Source: Perkinsus olseni (lineage: Eukaryota > Perkinsozoa > Perkinsida). From it: a DNA stretch of 31,444 nt. The stretch covers positions 1 to 31,444 of the forward strand of contig JABANN010000414.1 of the NCBI GenBank assembly GCA_013115125.1, given 5' to 3'. Numbering within the stretch: position 1 is the stretch's first letter; each line of letters opens with the position of its first letter. The notes beneath the pieces were generated by a model. That model ran no database searches. It was not told the origin of the DNA and was given only the letters and a program-made list of their open reading frames with translations. This document shows positions 12,967 to 23,458 of the stretch, piece after piece. The position numbers and the translations under genes were made by a program.

Positions 12967-14766
12967 TCAGTTCTCGAACTTAGAGTTTGGCGTCTTCGGG
13001 CTGGCCATCACCCTGGCCCTCTCCTCATCCATGCTCACGCTGCTCTGTGGAGCGCTCAACAGACTCTCCGTGAACGTAAACTTCTCCTCCTTAGGGACCT
13101 GAACAAGAGAAATGTACCTACCAGGATTCGAACCCCCGACCTCCCGCTCCATTACCAATTTCAACAGCGGCAACCGCATGAGCAATGCTACTAGGTATAT
13201 ATAAGCAGTCACAACAAAGGTGTATCGGTAGTCATGGTTATCCATGAGGTATCCACCTATCACAGCCGAGCCCGACCACGTCATCGATGACAGGGACTCC
13301 AAGGCATTCCACCTCCCTCTCTGATGCGATGGCACAAAGTCCATAATGATGGATCGATCTACCGGGTAAATAGCATTTTGAACAGCTCCTCGGATAAGGA
13401 AAGTGAAAACGACCGCCGGCAACCAGCGGACCCAGGCCAGGCAGAAAAGACAAATAACGCCCATAGCCGAGAAGAGTATACCAGCTTGAACCCGACCGAT
13501 ATGATTCGCCACCTTGTCACAGAACCACGTGAAGAGGCCGAAGGTGAGGCCATAGAAAGCCCAGAGTAGCTGCACTTGAGTTGGGGTGAAGTTGTAGTCG
13601 TTCTTGAAGAAGAGTGGGAAGAATTTGACAGTCATGCCAGCTCCTATGCACGTGATGAAGTCGTTGGCACACATGAGATAGGGTATCGTCCATGTCCACT
13701 TAAATGTCGTTTTCCTATAAACATGGCCAGCACCTGCAAGGAACCATGGAGAGGCTCTCCTCCCAGAAAGATCACCACACCAAAAATAAGTGTCATTCAT
13801 AACAACTACTACTTCTCTCAAGGCATTACAGTTTCCTCGCCGACAAATGGTAAGCATCTTCTCAAGTTAAGCTTGCCAGAAACAACTTAACGTGATCAGG
13901 TCCCCCACCCTGCTACCTGGTCGTCCACTACTGCCACCTAGACCATCCTCATGGGTCACATCAGCCCATCCGAACAGAAATACATTGGCCGGTATGAAGC
14001 CCAGGAAGCCGATGATCAGGACCGTGTGCAACACGCTCAACCTCCACTCGTTACCAAAGTAAACGAAAAGGAAGAGGCCAATGAAGGGGCCCACTCCCGA
14101 GGCCAACTGGTTCACGACTGATGCCCGAGTCAGCCATTTAGCTCGATGACCCTGCGCGATGGAGTCCGCGAAGAGAGAGTAGGTTGCGCAGTTCTGCGTA
14201 GCGAAATACCCACCAGCAACAGCTAGGGCAAAACATATTACTATTATCTGAGCGGACAAGATTGACACGAAAAAGCTCGCTCTCGCCTCCCTAGTACATT
14301 ATCATAATAGATGCCGTAGATCGATAACGCTACCATCAATAAGGAAGCCCAACCACACCAACGACAAATCAGAGCCCGAGAAAACCTATCATCCAGACCA
14401 AAGATACCCCTACAATAGATGAAGTCCAGACACTACTTGTCCACAAGAATCCCGGCTGGTATTGCCACCATGACTTGGCTAAGTCCCGAGATGGATTCTG
14501 CCCATCCGACAGCTTTATTAGAGTCTCCTGCCATAACGTAAAGATACGCATCAAAGATACCCATCTGGGCAATAGCTTGACATATACCCTGCAAGCCCGA
14601 GTACCTAAAGAATATCTTTCGACCTCCATGCAGGATACGAAACAGGTCAAGCCTAGTACTACTACATGAGCATGTGATATATATTTCTCTTGCATGCCTT
14701 TTCAAAATCCTCCTTGTCCGTGATCGGGGACAGGACCTGATGACCCAGATGGTTCTTGATGGGCAT
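12967..14766 (-). CDS. Major facilitator superfamily transporter
   Basis: Integral membrane carrier with about twelve predicted helices; the substrate cannot be read from the sequence. From the ATG at 14766 it runs MPIKNHLGHQVLSPITD, a first helix ICQAIAQMGIFDAYLYVMAG, and the helix 2-3 region AESISGLSQVMVAIPAGILVDKFSRAL, a typical G-x-x-x-D-[KR] loop. Then come QIIVICFALAVAGGYFATQ, GPFIGLFLFVYFGNEWR, a long loop, WTIPYLMCANDFITCIGAGMTV, LLWAFYGLTFGLFTWF, GILFSAMGVICLFCL and the conserved C-half motif SHQRGRWNALESL. It ends ASPKTPNSKFEN before the stop at 12967. Introns include 13099-13155 (tRNA-like) and one of about 61 nt between IYHMLM and YSGLQG that holds a decayed B-box-like TGTTTCGTATCC. 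The exon chain at 13720-13910 is uncertain. Confidence 0.85.
13099..13155 (-). mobile_element. tRNA-like SINE-type intron, sense, 57 nt
   Basis: Phase 0 intron in the MFS gene, GTAATGGAGC to CTTGTTCAG. It carries AGGTCGGG, B-box GGTTCGAATCC (plus 13124-13134) and ACATTTCTCTTG before AG. Splicing joins RLPLLKL to VPKEEKFTF. Confidence 0.85.
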
Positions 14767-14944
14767 GCCCGAGAGCGGTGGGAAATTCTGAACAGTGGCT
14801 TTGCTAGCCTGTCCGGCAGTGTCCTACAGGGAATAGACGCACTGTGGCAATCTCGCTACGCCCTAGTGATCGATTATGACCATCCGTCCCACTCAAACTC
14901 GACACCGCCGAGTATACAGTCAACTTATAGTGTACGAATGATGG

Positions 14945-17900
14945 TCATGTCTCATGGGGCTTCATCACACTCCCATAGCTTCCTCTGACAAGACGAGGAG
15001 TCTCATCCCCAGAAGATGCGTCACTTCCCGCACAGGTTCGATCCCCGGCAGCGTCACCTTTTCACGCCGGTCATAACGGACAGCCTTTCCCTCCCTCCAC
15101 CGTTGTGCGGTGCTTTATTAATAGACGGTCTGAAGGTGCACTGAGCCAACTCTTCCGCCTCTATCTCCAACTGCCGTAACCTCTGCGCCTGGGCTACATC
15201 GTGATGCCTTGCCCGATTCCTACAGCACCCCACCTCCGCCCGACGCTCCCTCTCCGCAGCTACTCGTCTCAGATAGTCGCTGCCACGCTCAACGTCCAAA
15301 CGAAGCCTCGAAGGGATCTGATACATCCATAGTATGAACCACTACATTCTTTCATCCCACCATACGAATTTCCGCCAAGATCACGCTTCAACCTTAGATT
15401 CCTAACCATCCCACTCACCTCGTTTAGAGGCCCATCCGGCACCCTTATTATACTGTTGACAGACCTCCTTCTCTCCTCCTCGGCTTCCTTGCTGTCCTTC
15501 AACGTACGTGCCAAGCGTGCTATAGTCTCCCTCCTCCTGCTCATGTCATCATACGACATCTCCACCACCTGCATCCTCAATAGCCCCCTTCCCGCCCCCT
15601 CTCCCAACCACTCACCGTCCTAGACCGTGCCCGCCGTGCCTTCGCCGTCACTACCGGTACCTGGTCAGCAGCAGCTACCACTAGCAGCAGCCACGATAAG
15701 GACGCTACGAATGGGCGGCTCATTTCCAATTCCCTCAGCATCCCCTCGCGAGACTCCGAGTGCTTCGATCTGATACGCTCGGTCACCTTGGGCACCGACA
15801 CTCGCCGAGATCGACTAAGCGGCATATACTCCGCAGGCCTCCACTCCGTTCAGTAGTACTCGCATATCTTAGGTTCATGCGTGCAATCGGCACGAACCTC
15901 CCTCTCGAGCATCCCAAGCTTCTCTTGCCGTCGAGCTTCTCGTTCGTTCTGCCGCGTGAGGAAGCTATGCCTACAAACCACAAACTATATGGTAGGACGT
16001 ATCTTAGGTCGAACATTGCAAGATACGCATCGATGTCGGCTGGTACCCCCCGTTCGGGTAGCGGTTACATGATAGTCTGCATCTGGACTTCACTCAACCG
16101 AGTCTCGGCCTTTCTTGACGGCATGCCATATCCTCTGCCACGCGACACACGACAACGGCCGTGTGAAGCCAATCTGTCGAACACCTGCATGAAAGCGAAG
16201 GACAGATACTCCAACATCATAGCATAGGCAAGAAGCGGATGATTCGAGCCAGCTGAGATGGAGCCATGAAAGCTAGAGTCGCGCAAACGCCCTCACGTTA
16301 GTCTCCATGTATTCTCTTGCATGCCTCATGCTCCTACGGACCGTGTTAGTTGCTGGCGTGAACTCTGATGGTCCTCGCTGGGGAAGGGACGACGACGAGG
16401 AACCTACCCATCCAGGAAGCCTAGGCTCATAGTGGGCGACGAGGGGACGAGCGCTACTCAGTCCTCCGCGGTCATTGAGGAGAGCGGTCGGCCTGACTAA
16501 GCTCGAAGCCTCTGACAGTAACCCTCACCTTGCTGTCGGGTAGCCTCGAACAGCCTGCTACTCCCCTGCCTCATACGTTGGGACTTTCCTATATCCGGCG
16601 TGAAGGTACCTGAGCGGTTATTGATGACGATAATGGCAGCATAGAGGTGTGCTCGACTACATGCCGCAATCTCTTTCTCCTCTCTCGCCTCTTCTGCTGC
16701 CTTCTCACGCTCCTTCCTCCGCTGTTCCCATTCCTTAACCTAAGATACCACTCTTCACCCTACTCCCAAAGCCCCCACCACACACCCTTCGAGACTCACG
16801 ACGAGTAGCTGGCAAAACAATAAGATTCTCAGGCGTATCAGTTTCCCGTACTAACCATACACAGCCTAGCCACACCCAGGTGAATCCCTACCTGCCGAGG
16901 CCCTATCCTGGTCTGAGTCCCTCGGCGCTGAGCAGTAGTCCTGGGTTTGAAGTTGCATTCCCTCATCGAGTCCTCTTCCTTCTCCCTCCTCCTCTCCTCT
17001 AACCTCTGCTCCCTCTTCATCGCCCATGCCCCATGCCTCTCATACAGCGATGAGGAGGAACGCAAGCTGTCCATCACGTTAGCTCGTGACCGTCGGGAGG
17101 GAGGAAGTAGCGCTGGAGACGACGATGAGGCTATCGTATCTGAAGAGCACCCAAGAAGGGCTTCCTCGAGACGGCCCCTGCCGCTCGACTTCACCTCTGT
17201 AGGCGATACTATTGCCGATGGTGTTGTCCACGTCATCTCCCATTACTAAGGACGCGCTCTCCCATGACGAGGGTGTGATGCTCCTCGGTGAGGATGATGC
17301 TGTGCTGGAATAACAGCTCACACTGGTCGCACCCAAGTCCACCGCTGTTATCCTCCCTTTGTCGTATCTGATACCTCGACCTATCCGTTTCCTGCCAGCA
17401 TGAGCTTAAGATACCTCCTGTCAGTGGCCAAACCCCGATAATGGGCCGCGTAAGGTCCTGCTGCCGTCACGCCACTAGAAGCTGTTCTGATCGTCGAGGA
17501 GGCCGATAAGGGACGGTAGTGGGTATGGTACGTTCGACTGAAAGAAGGACCATTGCACTGAGAATAGTAATGGGAGTGATACTGAAGCGGCTCACGGCTG
17601 ACTTGCCTCGGATCTTCCATGGGTCGACGTAGATACGACCAGTCAGGCAGTCGCCGCTGTGCATCGCTCCGCCAACTCCGCTCAGATAGCACGTGACTTC
17701 TATGGTAAGCCTCAGTGGCCAGTCTATTGGCCGAGTCCAGGGACTCCAACAGCTCCTCTGAATGGAACTCAAGGTGAGCCTTCCCTCGCCTCCCTTCCCT
17801 TACCCGGTCCACTGTCATCAACCATACTCAGCCTCCGCAGCTTATCTCGCAGCACGACGCCATCCCTCTGCTCCTGCAGTCGAGTACTCTGCCGGACCGA

Positions 17901-17996
17901 GGTCCTACAGGGGCAATGGCCTACCAACAGCCGTTCGGCCGCCTCTGGTGTGAGCAGGGTTGGAACGTGGGTTGAAGGGGCATCCTCAAAGACCAT
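14945..17996 (-). CDS. Coiled-coil protein with recurrent C-[TN]-[FH]-x-P motifs
   Basis: Long charged protein. The start ATG at 17996 opens MVFEDAPSTHVPTLLTPEAAERLL; the last codons read GSYGSVMKPHET, stop 14945-14947. It alternates Arg/Glu-rich helical stretches (EQRLEERRREKEEDS, EWEQRRKEREKAAEEAREEK, RQNEREARRQEKLGMLERE, QRLRQLEIEAEELAQ) with a short repeated motif that each stretch leads into: RECNFKPRT (about 16937-16957), AACTFTPDI (about 16590-16609 plus one base across an intron), ADCTHEPKI (15862-15885) and QCTFRPSIN (15117-15140). Repeats of this form are common in long coiled-coil proteins of alveolates and other flagellates, including cytoskeletal and basal-body ones, but I cannot name the protein. 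Many exon borders, especially 15330-16560, are unresolved. The last intron (14985-15057) carries an inverted tRNA-like module. Confidence 0.6.
14985..15057 (+). mobile_element. tRNA-like SINE-type intron, inverted, 73 nt
   Basis: Last intron of the coiled-coil gene, read on the minus strand as GTGACGCTGCCGG to CTTGTCAG. The tRNA-like module reads on the plus strand, with GGTTCGATCCC at 15035-15045. It is the only inverted copy in a minus-strand gene. Confidence 0.7.
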
Positions 17997-18077
17997 CGTT
18001 CTACAGTTCCGGCGATTAATAATTGACCAACGCAAGAAACATAACAGAGGGTAATGTACGTTCGAAGCCAGCAGAAA

Positions 18078-18680
18078 TCAATTTGGCGCATCACAGGGTT
18101 CGGGCCGCTGAGGATTGCTTTGCTGGTCGCCGAGATACTTAGCGTACTTTTCGTACAGGTCAGGATGCTCCTCTTTCAACTGAAGGTAGGCATGAAAACT
18201 CGAGCGCGAAAGCTCAGGCTATATGGACGATCTCCAAGAGCTATCCAAATCAAGTAGTATGCTTGGTGTAAGGCCCTACTACCTTGGGATAGAGACTGGT
18301 CCAGGGGTCCTCGACCATATCATCCTGCACGAAGCGCTGGATAGGAAGGTCCCTCATGGACTCGACATCATGCCATCTATGGCCTCCCTTGCCTTTACCT
18401 GATACTCTTCTCTACATGAAGCCTCCACCCTCCCGTACTACCTTTCCTACCACCCCCTCCTTTGTGGAAGTGTCCCCCTTTCCCTTTAGACCCTTGTTGC
18501 TGCCAGCCTTGCCAGGAGCCGTCCCTACTGCCGTATGGGCCATCACCCCACCTACATTAGGAAATCTATTTTATGCTACATTGCCAGCTATAACCTCTGG
18601 CCAGGATATGCTGCTGCCTTCCCTTTACCATACCCCTGCTGCTCCTGTTGCCAATACCCTCCTCCTCCTTTGGAATACAT
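18078..18680 (-). CDS. Small Gly/Trp/Gln-rich protein
   Basis: Unrecognised small protein. ATG at 18680 gives MYSKGGGYWQQEQQGYGKGK, then AAAYPGQR. A 43-nt intron restores WGDGPYGSRDGSWQGWQQQG and SKGKGGHFHKGGGGRKGS. After another intron the C-terminal part is ESMRDLPIQRFVQDDMVED, PWTSLYPK, then LKEEHPDLYEKYAKYLGD and a stop at 18078-18080. The N-half is a GW/GQ-rich, probably disordered and RNA-associating type of sequence. The C-half is ordered and acidic. The plus-strand open frames over this region are shadows: the minus frame has sensible splice sites and an ordinary composition. It is the last minus-strand gene before the strand switch. Confidence 0.6.
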
Positions 18681-19178
18681 AAACAGTCAAACTGCCGTTC
18701 AACCCAGGACTCAGAAGCAGCCCCAGACCCTTTCCCGAAGCCTTACAATCCCTAGTATGATACTAACGCAGTACACGAGACGACGGCGTTGTAGAGAAGC
18801 TCTAAGGGATGTCCCTGTTTAAATCAGCAAAACGAAATCACTCTACCGTCGACAGACGGTTCGATGGCGATCTCCTGAGCGAACCCAGACGACAGAGTTT
18901 TATCCTCATAAGATTGGTCTTCCACCTACGTACTGCTCTTGGCTTTTTCGTGAGTGGAAACGGAAATATACACGTGCCGGCTGCCTTTATTGGTCATCGA
19001 AGGCAAACGAAGAAGTGCGCCGTAGACGATTTCGACTATTTGTCTATTTGAAAAATCGTGGCTTACTACGCGCTCGCCCAGAAAATCGTAACTTGACGGT
19101 TGTCGCCTTAAGAGGAGCTTAGGGTGATTAAGATATTTTCGCTTTTCTCTCAGCCCCCCTTTACGTTATATATCTTCA
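18681..19178. promoter_or_regulatory. Divergent strand-switch region
   Basis: About 500 bp between a minus-strand start (18680) and a plus-strand start (19179), the only divergent junction in the window. No convincing coding frame is seen. A pyrimidine tract ending CTTTTCTCTCAG (about 19141-19152), shortly before the helicase ATG, is a good candidate splice or trans-splice acceptor. Promoters for both gene runs are expected here by position only. Confidence 0.5.
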
Positions 19179-20990
19179 ATGCCTGAAGCTGAGTCGAGGA
19201 AGAGAGCTCTTGATACCGATAAGGTGAAGTCAGGTCCGCCTGAGGTTATCTATGGTGATTCCAAAATAGAAGTTGCTGGTAGTACCATAAATCCCTCAAA
19301 TCATGGGAATCATCGTGGCGTCCTCCTTCAGGTCTGTCGGACCCCTCTGAGGTTCCCCTTGCACGGACGTTCGACGAGTCCGGGCTTCGGAAATCTTTGA
19401 AGGAGTATCTAAAGGAGAAGTTCTCGACCCCGTCAGCTATCCAGGCAGCCTGCTGGCCCCTCCTCCTCTCGGGCTTGGACGTGGTCGGTGTCGCTGAGAC
19501 TGGCAGCGGCAAGACCCTCGGCTTTGCACTTCCCTTCATGTCCAAGGCCATGCATAAGGGAGATGATGGTATGATGATGGTCCTCTCTCCTACCAGGGAG
19601 CTAGCCAGGCAGATCCACGAGGTCATCGTGGATGTCGACAAAAAGAAGCAGAAGCTTCCATCGATCTGTCTTTACGGTGGCACCCCTAAGTGGGAGCAAC
19701 AGAAGCAGTTGAAGGCAGAGAAGCCTCGGATGGTGATAGGGACTCCGGGCCGAGTGCTCGACCTCCTCCAGGACGGCTCCTTGGACCTCAGCAAGGTCAA
19801 CTACGCTGTGCTTGATGAGGCTGATAGGATGCTTGATATGGGATTCCTTCCGAGTGTGACGGATATCTTTGGGTATCTTCCCGCACCTGATAAGAGACAA
19901 TCTCTCATGTTCTCTGCTACTTGGAACAAGGAGGTAATAGTATCTTTTATTTTGTGTCGAGCCAGCTTCGACCTCAGGTGCGGAGGTTATCAAGGAAGTT
20001 GATGAAGCGTGAGCGTATTACTGTTACTGTGATGGGCAGTAATGAGAAGAAGAGCAATCAGGATGAGCTCACCGCCAACACCCGAATCACCCAAACGATA
20101 GATATCGTTCATGACCGGAAGCCCAAGATGAATCGTCTTTGGCACCACCTTGGCAACCTTTGCCCTAACAAGGGAGTCTGGAAGGTACTTATGTCTGGGG
20201 GGCAGGGACAGATTCGCTTTATTATCATAAAAAGTTGTGAAGAATTTGGTACAGCAAGTACCTTGGTGATATGTCACTTTTCTATCGGCTTTTCGTGAGT
20301 CTGATTCCCCTCTGTTATGTAGCGTGCTTTTGCTATTACTCACTCTCTGTAACAGGTCATCGTTTTTGCCCTGTATAAGAAGGAAGCCGCTCATCTTGAG
20401 CGAATGCTTCGGGATTACTATGATGTTGTTGGCCTTCACGGTGACATGACCCAAGTAGCGCGCGAGGCTTCCATTAAGCGATTTACGGAGGGCCAAAATC
20501 TGATACTGGTGGCTACTGATGTGGCTGCTAGAGGGCTCGATGTTAAGGACGTCTCAGGGGTTATCAACTATACCTTCCCATTGGTCATTGAGGATTATGT
20601 GCATAGGTAGGGAGATAGGCGAAGGTTCGATCCTCGGCGAGGCCATTTATGTTAGGATTGGTCGTACTGGTCGAGCTGGTCGTACCGGTCATGCAGTGAC
20701 TATCTTCAATGCTGAGGAGGAGAAGCAGTTCGCCTTCGACCTCAAGGGACTTCTGGAACGATGCGGCCAGACGGTGAGAACCTCTCTCCGGCCACAGTCA
20801 GATGTGTATCTTCCATCGGCAGGTTCCCGAGGGCCTTGCTAAATTGGCTAACCAGACGGGTGGGTTCAAGGCTAGCAAGAAGAAGGTCCATCCTATCTAC
20901 GGAGCTTTCTTCAAGGATGAGGAGGAGATGGCTAAGTTGGAAGCGAAGAAAACTCATGTCACGTTCTCGGATGACGAGGATGATGACTAG
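19179..20990 (+). CDS. DBP3-type DEAD-box ATP-dependent RNA helicase
   Basis: RNA helicase of the nucleolar DBP3 type, used in pre-rRNA processing in yeast. The exons are 19179-19254, 19332-19933, 19978-20184, 20356-20606, 20656-20773 and 20823-20990, total 1422 nt, 473 aa. Motifs in order: F-x-x-x-G-L and Q motif (STPSAIQ), I AETGSGKT, Ia PTRELA, Ib [52 protein letters not shown]. The assignment to DBP3 rests on [19 protein letters not shown] and on the C-terminal block [13 protein letters not shown], close to the yeast DBP3 ending. It finishes in an acidic tail (SDDEDDD). Motif VI is split by the tRNA-like intron 20607-20655, whose removal is needed to give [11 protein letters not shown]. 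First gene of the plus-strand run. Confidence 0.93.
20607..20655 (+). mobile_element. tRNA-like SINE-type intron, sense, 49 nt, inside helicase motif VI
   Basis: Phase 2 intron, GTAGGGAGAT to TTTATGTTAG, with B-box GGTTCGATCC at 20624-20633. It interrupts the invariant [11 protein letters not shown] of the helicase, so its borders are fixed by an unusually well conserved motif. Confidence 0.9.
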
Positions 20991-21422
20991 GTCTCCAGCG
21001 CTTCCACGACGACGATCGATACTGAGATCTATTTTACGAGCTAATCGTCACTCGTCTGCTCCTGTATTAGTTACTGCTAGTTTCATTATTGGATATCTCA
21101 TCGCCGTCGCTGGAGGGCTCGAAGGTCATCGTTACGTTTCTTCTATGTGTTCATTAGTCTGGGGTGGGCTGCTGAGACCATCATGGTTTACACTCACTCA
21201 ACGTACTGGAATCGGCAGGAACTACTGCCTTATCGTAATGACACTGTCCAATTATACGCCGGTTTCTTGTAGAATTAGTTGAGTGTAGAGTGAAGGAGGG
21301 TCATATTTCAACCTGTTTTGTATCTTACTGGGTTCAACCTAAGATATCATGCTCGGCAGTTACTGTTTTTTAGTCTAATAATTGCAGCCTAGGCGGATTT
21401 AATTGGGGACTAGCGTTAGGGA
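20991..21422. other. Intergenic stretch between helicase and PITP, no gene seen
   Basis: About 430 bp. I see no coding feature of a known family. Near its end there is a T-rich tract and TTGCAG (about 21358-21388), a plausible acceptor just upstream of the PITP start. Confidence 0.5.
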
Positions 21423-22956
21423 ATGCCAAGAGTTCAAGAGTATCGGATAGTCCTCCCCATGGAGATTGAGCAATACCATGTGGCCCAGCTGTATATGGTA
21501 GCAAAGTCAAGCTTGGAAGACACCACTGGAGGGGCCGGAGTGGAAGTGGTCACTAATGAACCGTATGATAATGGTAGTAATGGCCGGGAGTGGGGTTCGA
21601 ACCGGGGACCTAGTGCTGGTCAATAGTCGGGGAGGAAAGTGACTGCAACGAGTTACCTCATCTTCCGCTGCATTGAAATATCGGCGGTCCAGCGTAAATG
21701 GTCAGGATGTTGAGCTCTCTCAGGGGAGACCCAGGGTCAATTCACTCACAAGCGTATTTCGATCGCTCCCTACTTACCCTCTTGGGTCACATCGTTGGTC
21801 AACCCGGATTGGCTGGTGTTTGACGAAAAGAGTTGGAACGCCTTCCCTCGGTGCCGCACCGTCTACTCCTGTCCCATGCTGAGCGAATTCTCGATGGAGA
21901 TTGACAGTATGCACATCGAAGGCAACTGTACCGACGATAATGCATTAAAACTGGATGGTAGTAATAGCAGCGACTGGACGTTTAAAGATGCCTGAACCGG
22001 GCGGAAAATCACTGTGAACCTCAGAGTCGGATTTGGCTAAGCGTAAAGTTGACTTCATCGATATCGTTAATGATCGTATATCGAGTAAGGATTATAATCC
22101 TGATGAGGATCCGACTAAGTGGCGCAGCGAGAAGGTAAGGCAATATCAACTCCACTGGTTGCTGCTGTATTGTCTGCGTGCTAGCTCGGTATGGGCCCGT
22201 TGGAGTCGGACTGGATGGACACCACCCGACCAATCATGACCTGCTACAAGGTGGGTCTGGAATTGGGAGTTGCGATTGGAGTGGTATGGCTTATCAGGTT
22301 ATACATGTCACTTGCAACCCAGGCTTCATGATGCAAAATAGAGTTGAGAGCTTCATTGTCAAGGCCACTAAAACTACGCTTTTCAAGTAGTAGCAGGGAT
22401 ATCGGAGGGCCTGTTGCCGCGGCAAGCTCATGACGCGCCGCGAAGTCTACTGTGGTATGGTTCGATCTTGCGGAAGTTCAACTTGGATAGGTATCATCGT
22501 AAATGCGTCTGCTGGGCTGACGAGTGGGCGGCTCTGACGATGGATGATATCCGGCTGATGGAGGACAAAGTGCAAAAAAAATTGAGAAAGTTTTGGCGTG
22601 ACAAGAGAATTGAGGAAGGCTTAGAAGTTCCGGACGATTCCGATAGCAGCGAGGTCGACATGGAGGTTGAAGATACTCCCAAGGCCGAAGAAGATGCCTC
22701 TCCTGGGAGTACTAGTGGCAGGTCGCGTAGTACAAGTCGATTGTCAGCTAACAAGGATACTACCGGCCTGCTGACGGTCACTGCATCACCGGTGGATCCG
22801 GCAAGGACGAGTGTGAGTGCTAGTGTCAACAATGATATATCGATCATTGGGGCGAGCGCTAAAGCGAATAGGAAGGCAGGAGTGGATGTGATGAGAGCTG
22901 GATCCTTGTTCAAGCTGGGAGATGGTATTATTAACACCAGTTGGAATGAGAGGTAA
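21423..22956 (+). CDS. Phosphatidylinositol transfer protein, class I type
   Basis: Lipid-transfer protein that exchanges PI and PC between membranes in the cytosol. The six exons are 21423-21576, 21715-21957, 22025-22134, 22185-22250, 22298-22386 and 22491-22956, total 1128 nt, 375 aa. It aligns end to end with the PITP fold: N-terminal EYRIVLPMEIEQYHVAQLY, GGAGVEVVTNEPYDN, FTHKRISIAPYLPSW, DEKSWNAFPRCRTV, AKRKVDFIDIVNDRI, SSKDYNPDEDPTKWRSEK, GPLESDWMDT, MTCYK and YHRKCVCWADEWAALTMDDIR. It is about 100 residues longer than animal PITPs because of a Ser/Asp/Glu-rich, probably disordered C-terminal tail beginning near EVPDDSDSSEVDMEVED. Two introns, 21577-21714 (inverted) and 22387-22490 (sense), are tRNA-like. 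Confidence 0.95.
21577..21714 (-). mobile_element. tRNA-like SINE-type intron, inverted, 138 nt
   Basis: First PITP intron, starting GTAATGGCCGGGAG. The complement of a B-box lies at 21594-21603, where GGTTCGAACC is palindromic, followed by GGGGACCTAGTG, the complement of the AGGTCCC block seen in other copies. Splicing at TTGAG gives YDNGSTLSGETQGQFTHKR; the 3' border is chosen by frame and PITP alignment. Confidence 0.7.
22387..22490 (+). mobile_element. Full-length tRNA-like SINE-type intron, sense, 104 nt
   Basis: Phase 2 PITP intron, GTAGTAGCAGGG to CTTGGATAG. It has a possible A-box region (GGCAAGCTCATGAC) and B-box GGTTCGATCT at 22459-22468. Splicing gives TLFKYHRKCVCWADEW, matching PITP. 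It has the same length as the copy at 12190-12293. Confidence 0.75.
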
Positions 22957-23458
22957 TGAGAGAGGACGGCGTAGGAGAAAATTGGATAAAAAACTAGGAC
23001 GGATTAATAAGAGCTGAGTACTATTGGATAGGTCCTTGTGATGTGTTGTGATAAAATAGAAACTCTTACTCTTCGTTCCCTCCTCGTTGAAACGTCTTTT
23101 CCGTCGGTCAATGGATGCTCTTTGCTCCGTCCGCTGCCATGACTGCTTCGAATGTTTTCTACCTGTCATCGGCAAATTTGTTACTTCTATTGTTATCAGC
23201 TCCCTCGAATATTGATTTTTCGTGCGCGTTTGGTGCCGAGGAGTAACATAGTAAAATACGAGTAAGACATGTCGCATCATGATTGTTGAGAAACAATTGG
23301 TCAGAGAAAATTTAATTTCGCAGCTCGGGGATCGCAGAGGAATACACCCTCTCATTGGGAAATGCCGGTTGGAACAATGGTGGTGATTTTCCATATCGTA
23401 ACTTCACTGAGGATGGTTATTTCTGAACCAGTCGTTTATTATTCGGAGTTGGTATGAT
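22957..23458. other. Intergenic stretch between PITP and PH gene, no gene seen
   Basis: About 500 bp with AT-richer segments. A long minus-strand open frame crosses it and the PITP 3' exon, but it has no family features and overlaps a confirmed exon, so I treat it as a shadow. The first exon of the PH gene could begin within the last 60 bases. Confidence 0.5.

Noticed and set aside
18356-18822. Plus-strand proline/leucine-rich open frames
   Set aside because: They are shadows of the Gly/Trp/Gln-rich minus-strand gene, whose frame has good splice sites and ordered C-terminal sequence.
22135-22299. Unspliced reading VGLELGVAIGVVWLIRLYM as a membrane helix in PITP
   Set aside because: PITP alignment needs removal of 22251-22297 as an intron; the hydrophobic run is intronic read-through.
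22786-23394. 202-codon minus-strand open frame
   Set aside because: It overlaps the last PITP exon, shows no family motif and has a random-looking composition.
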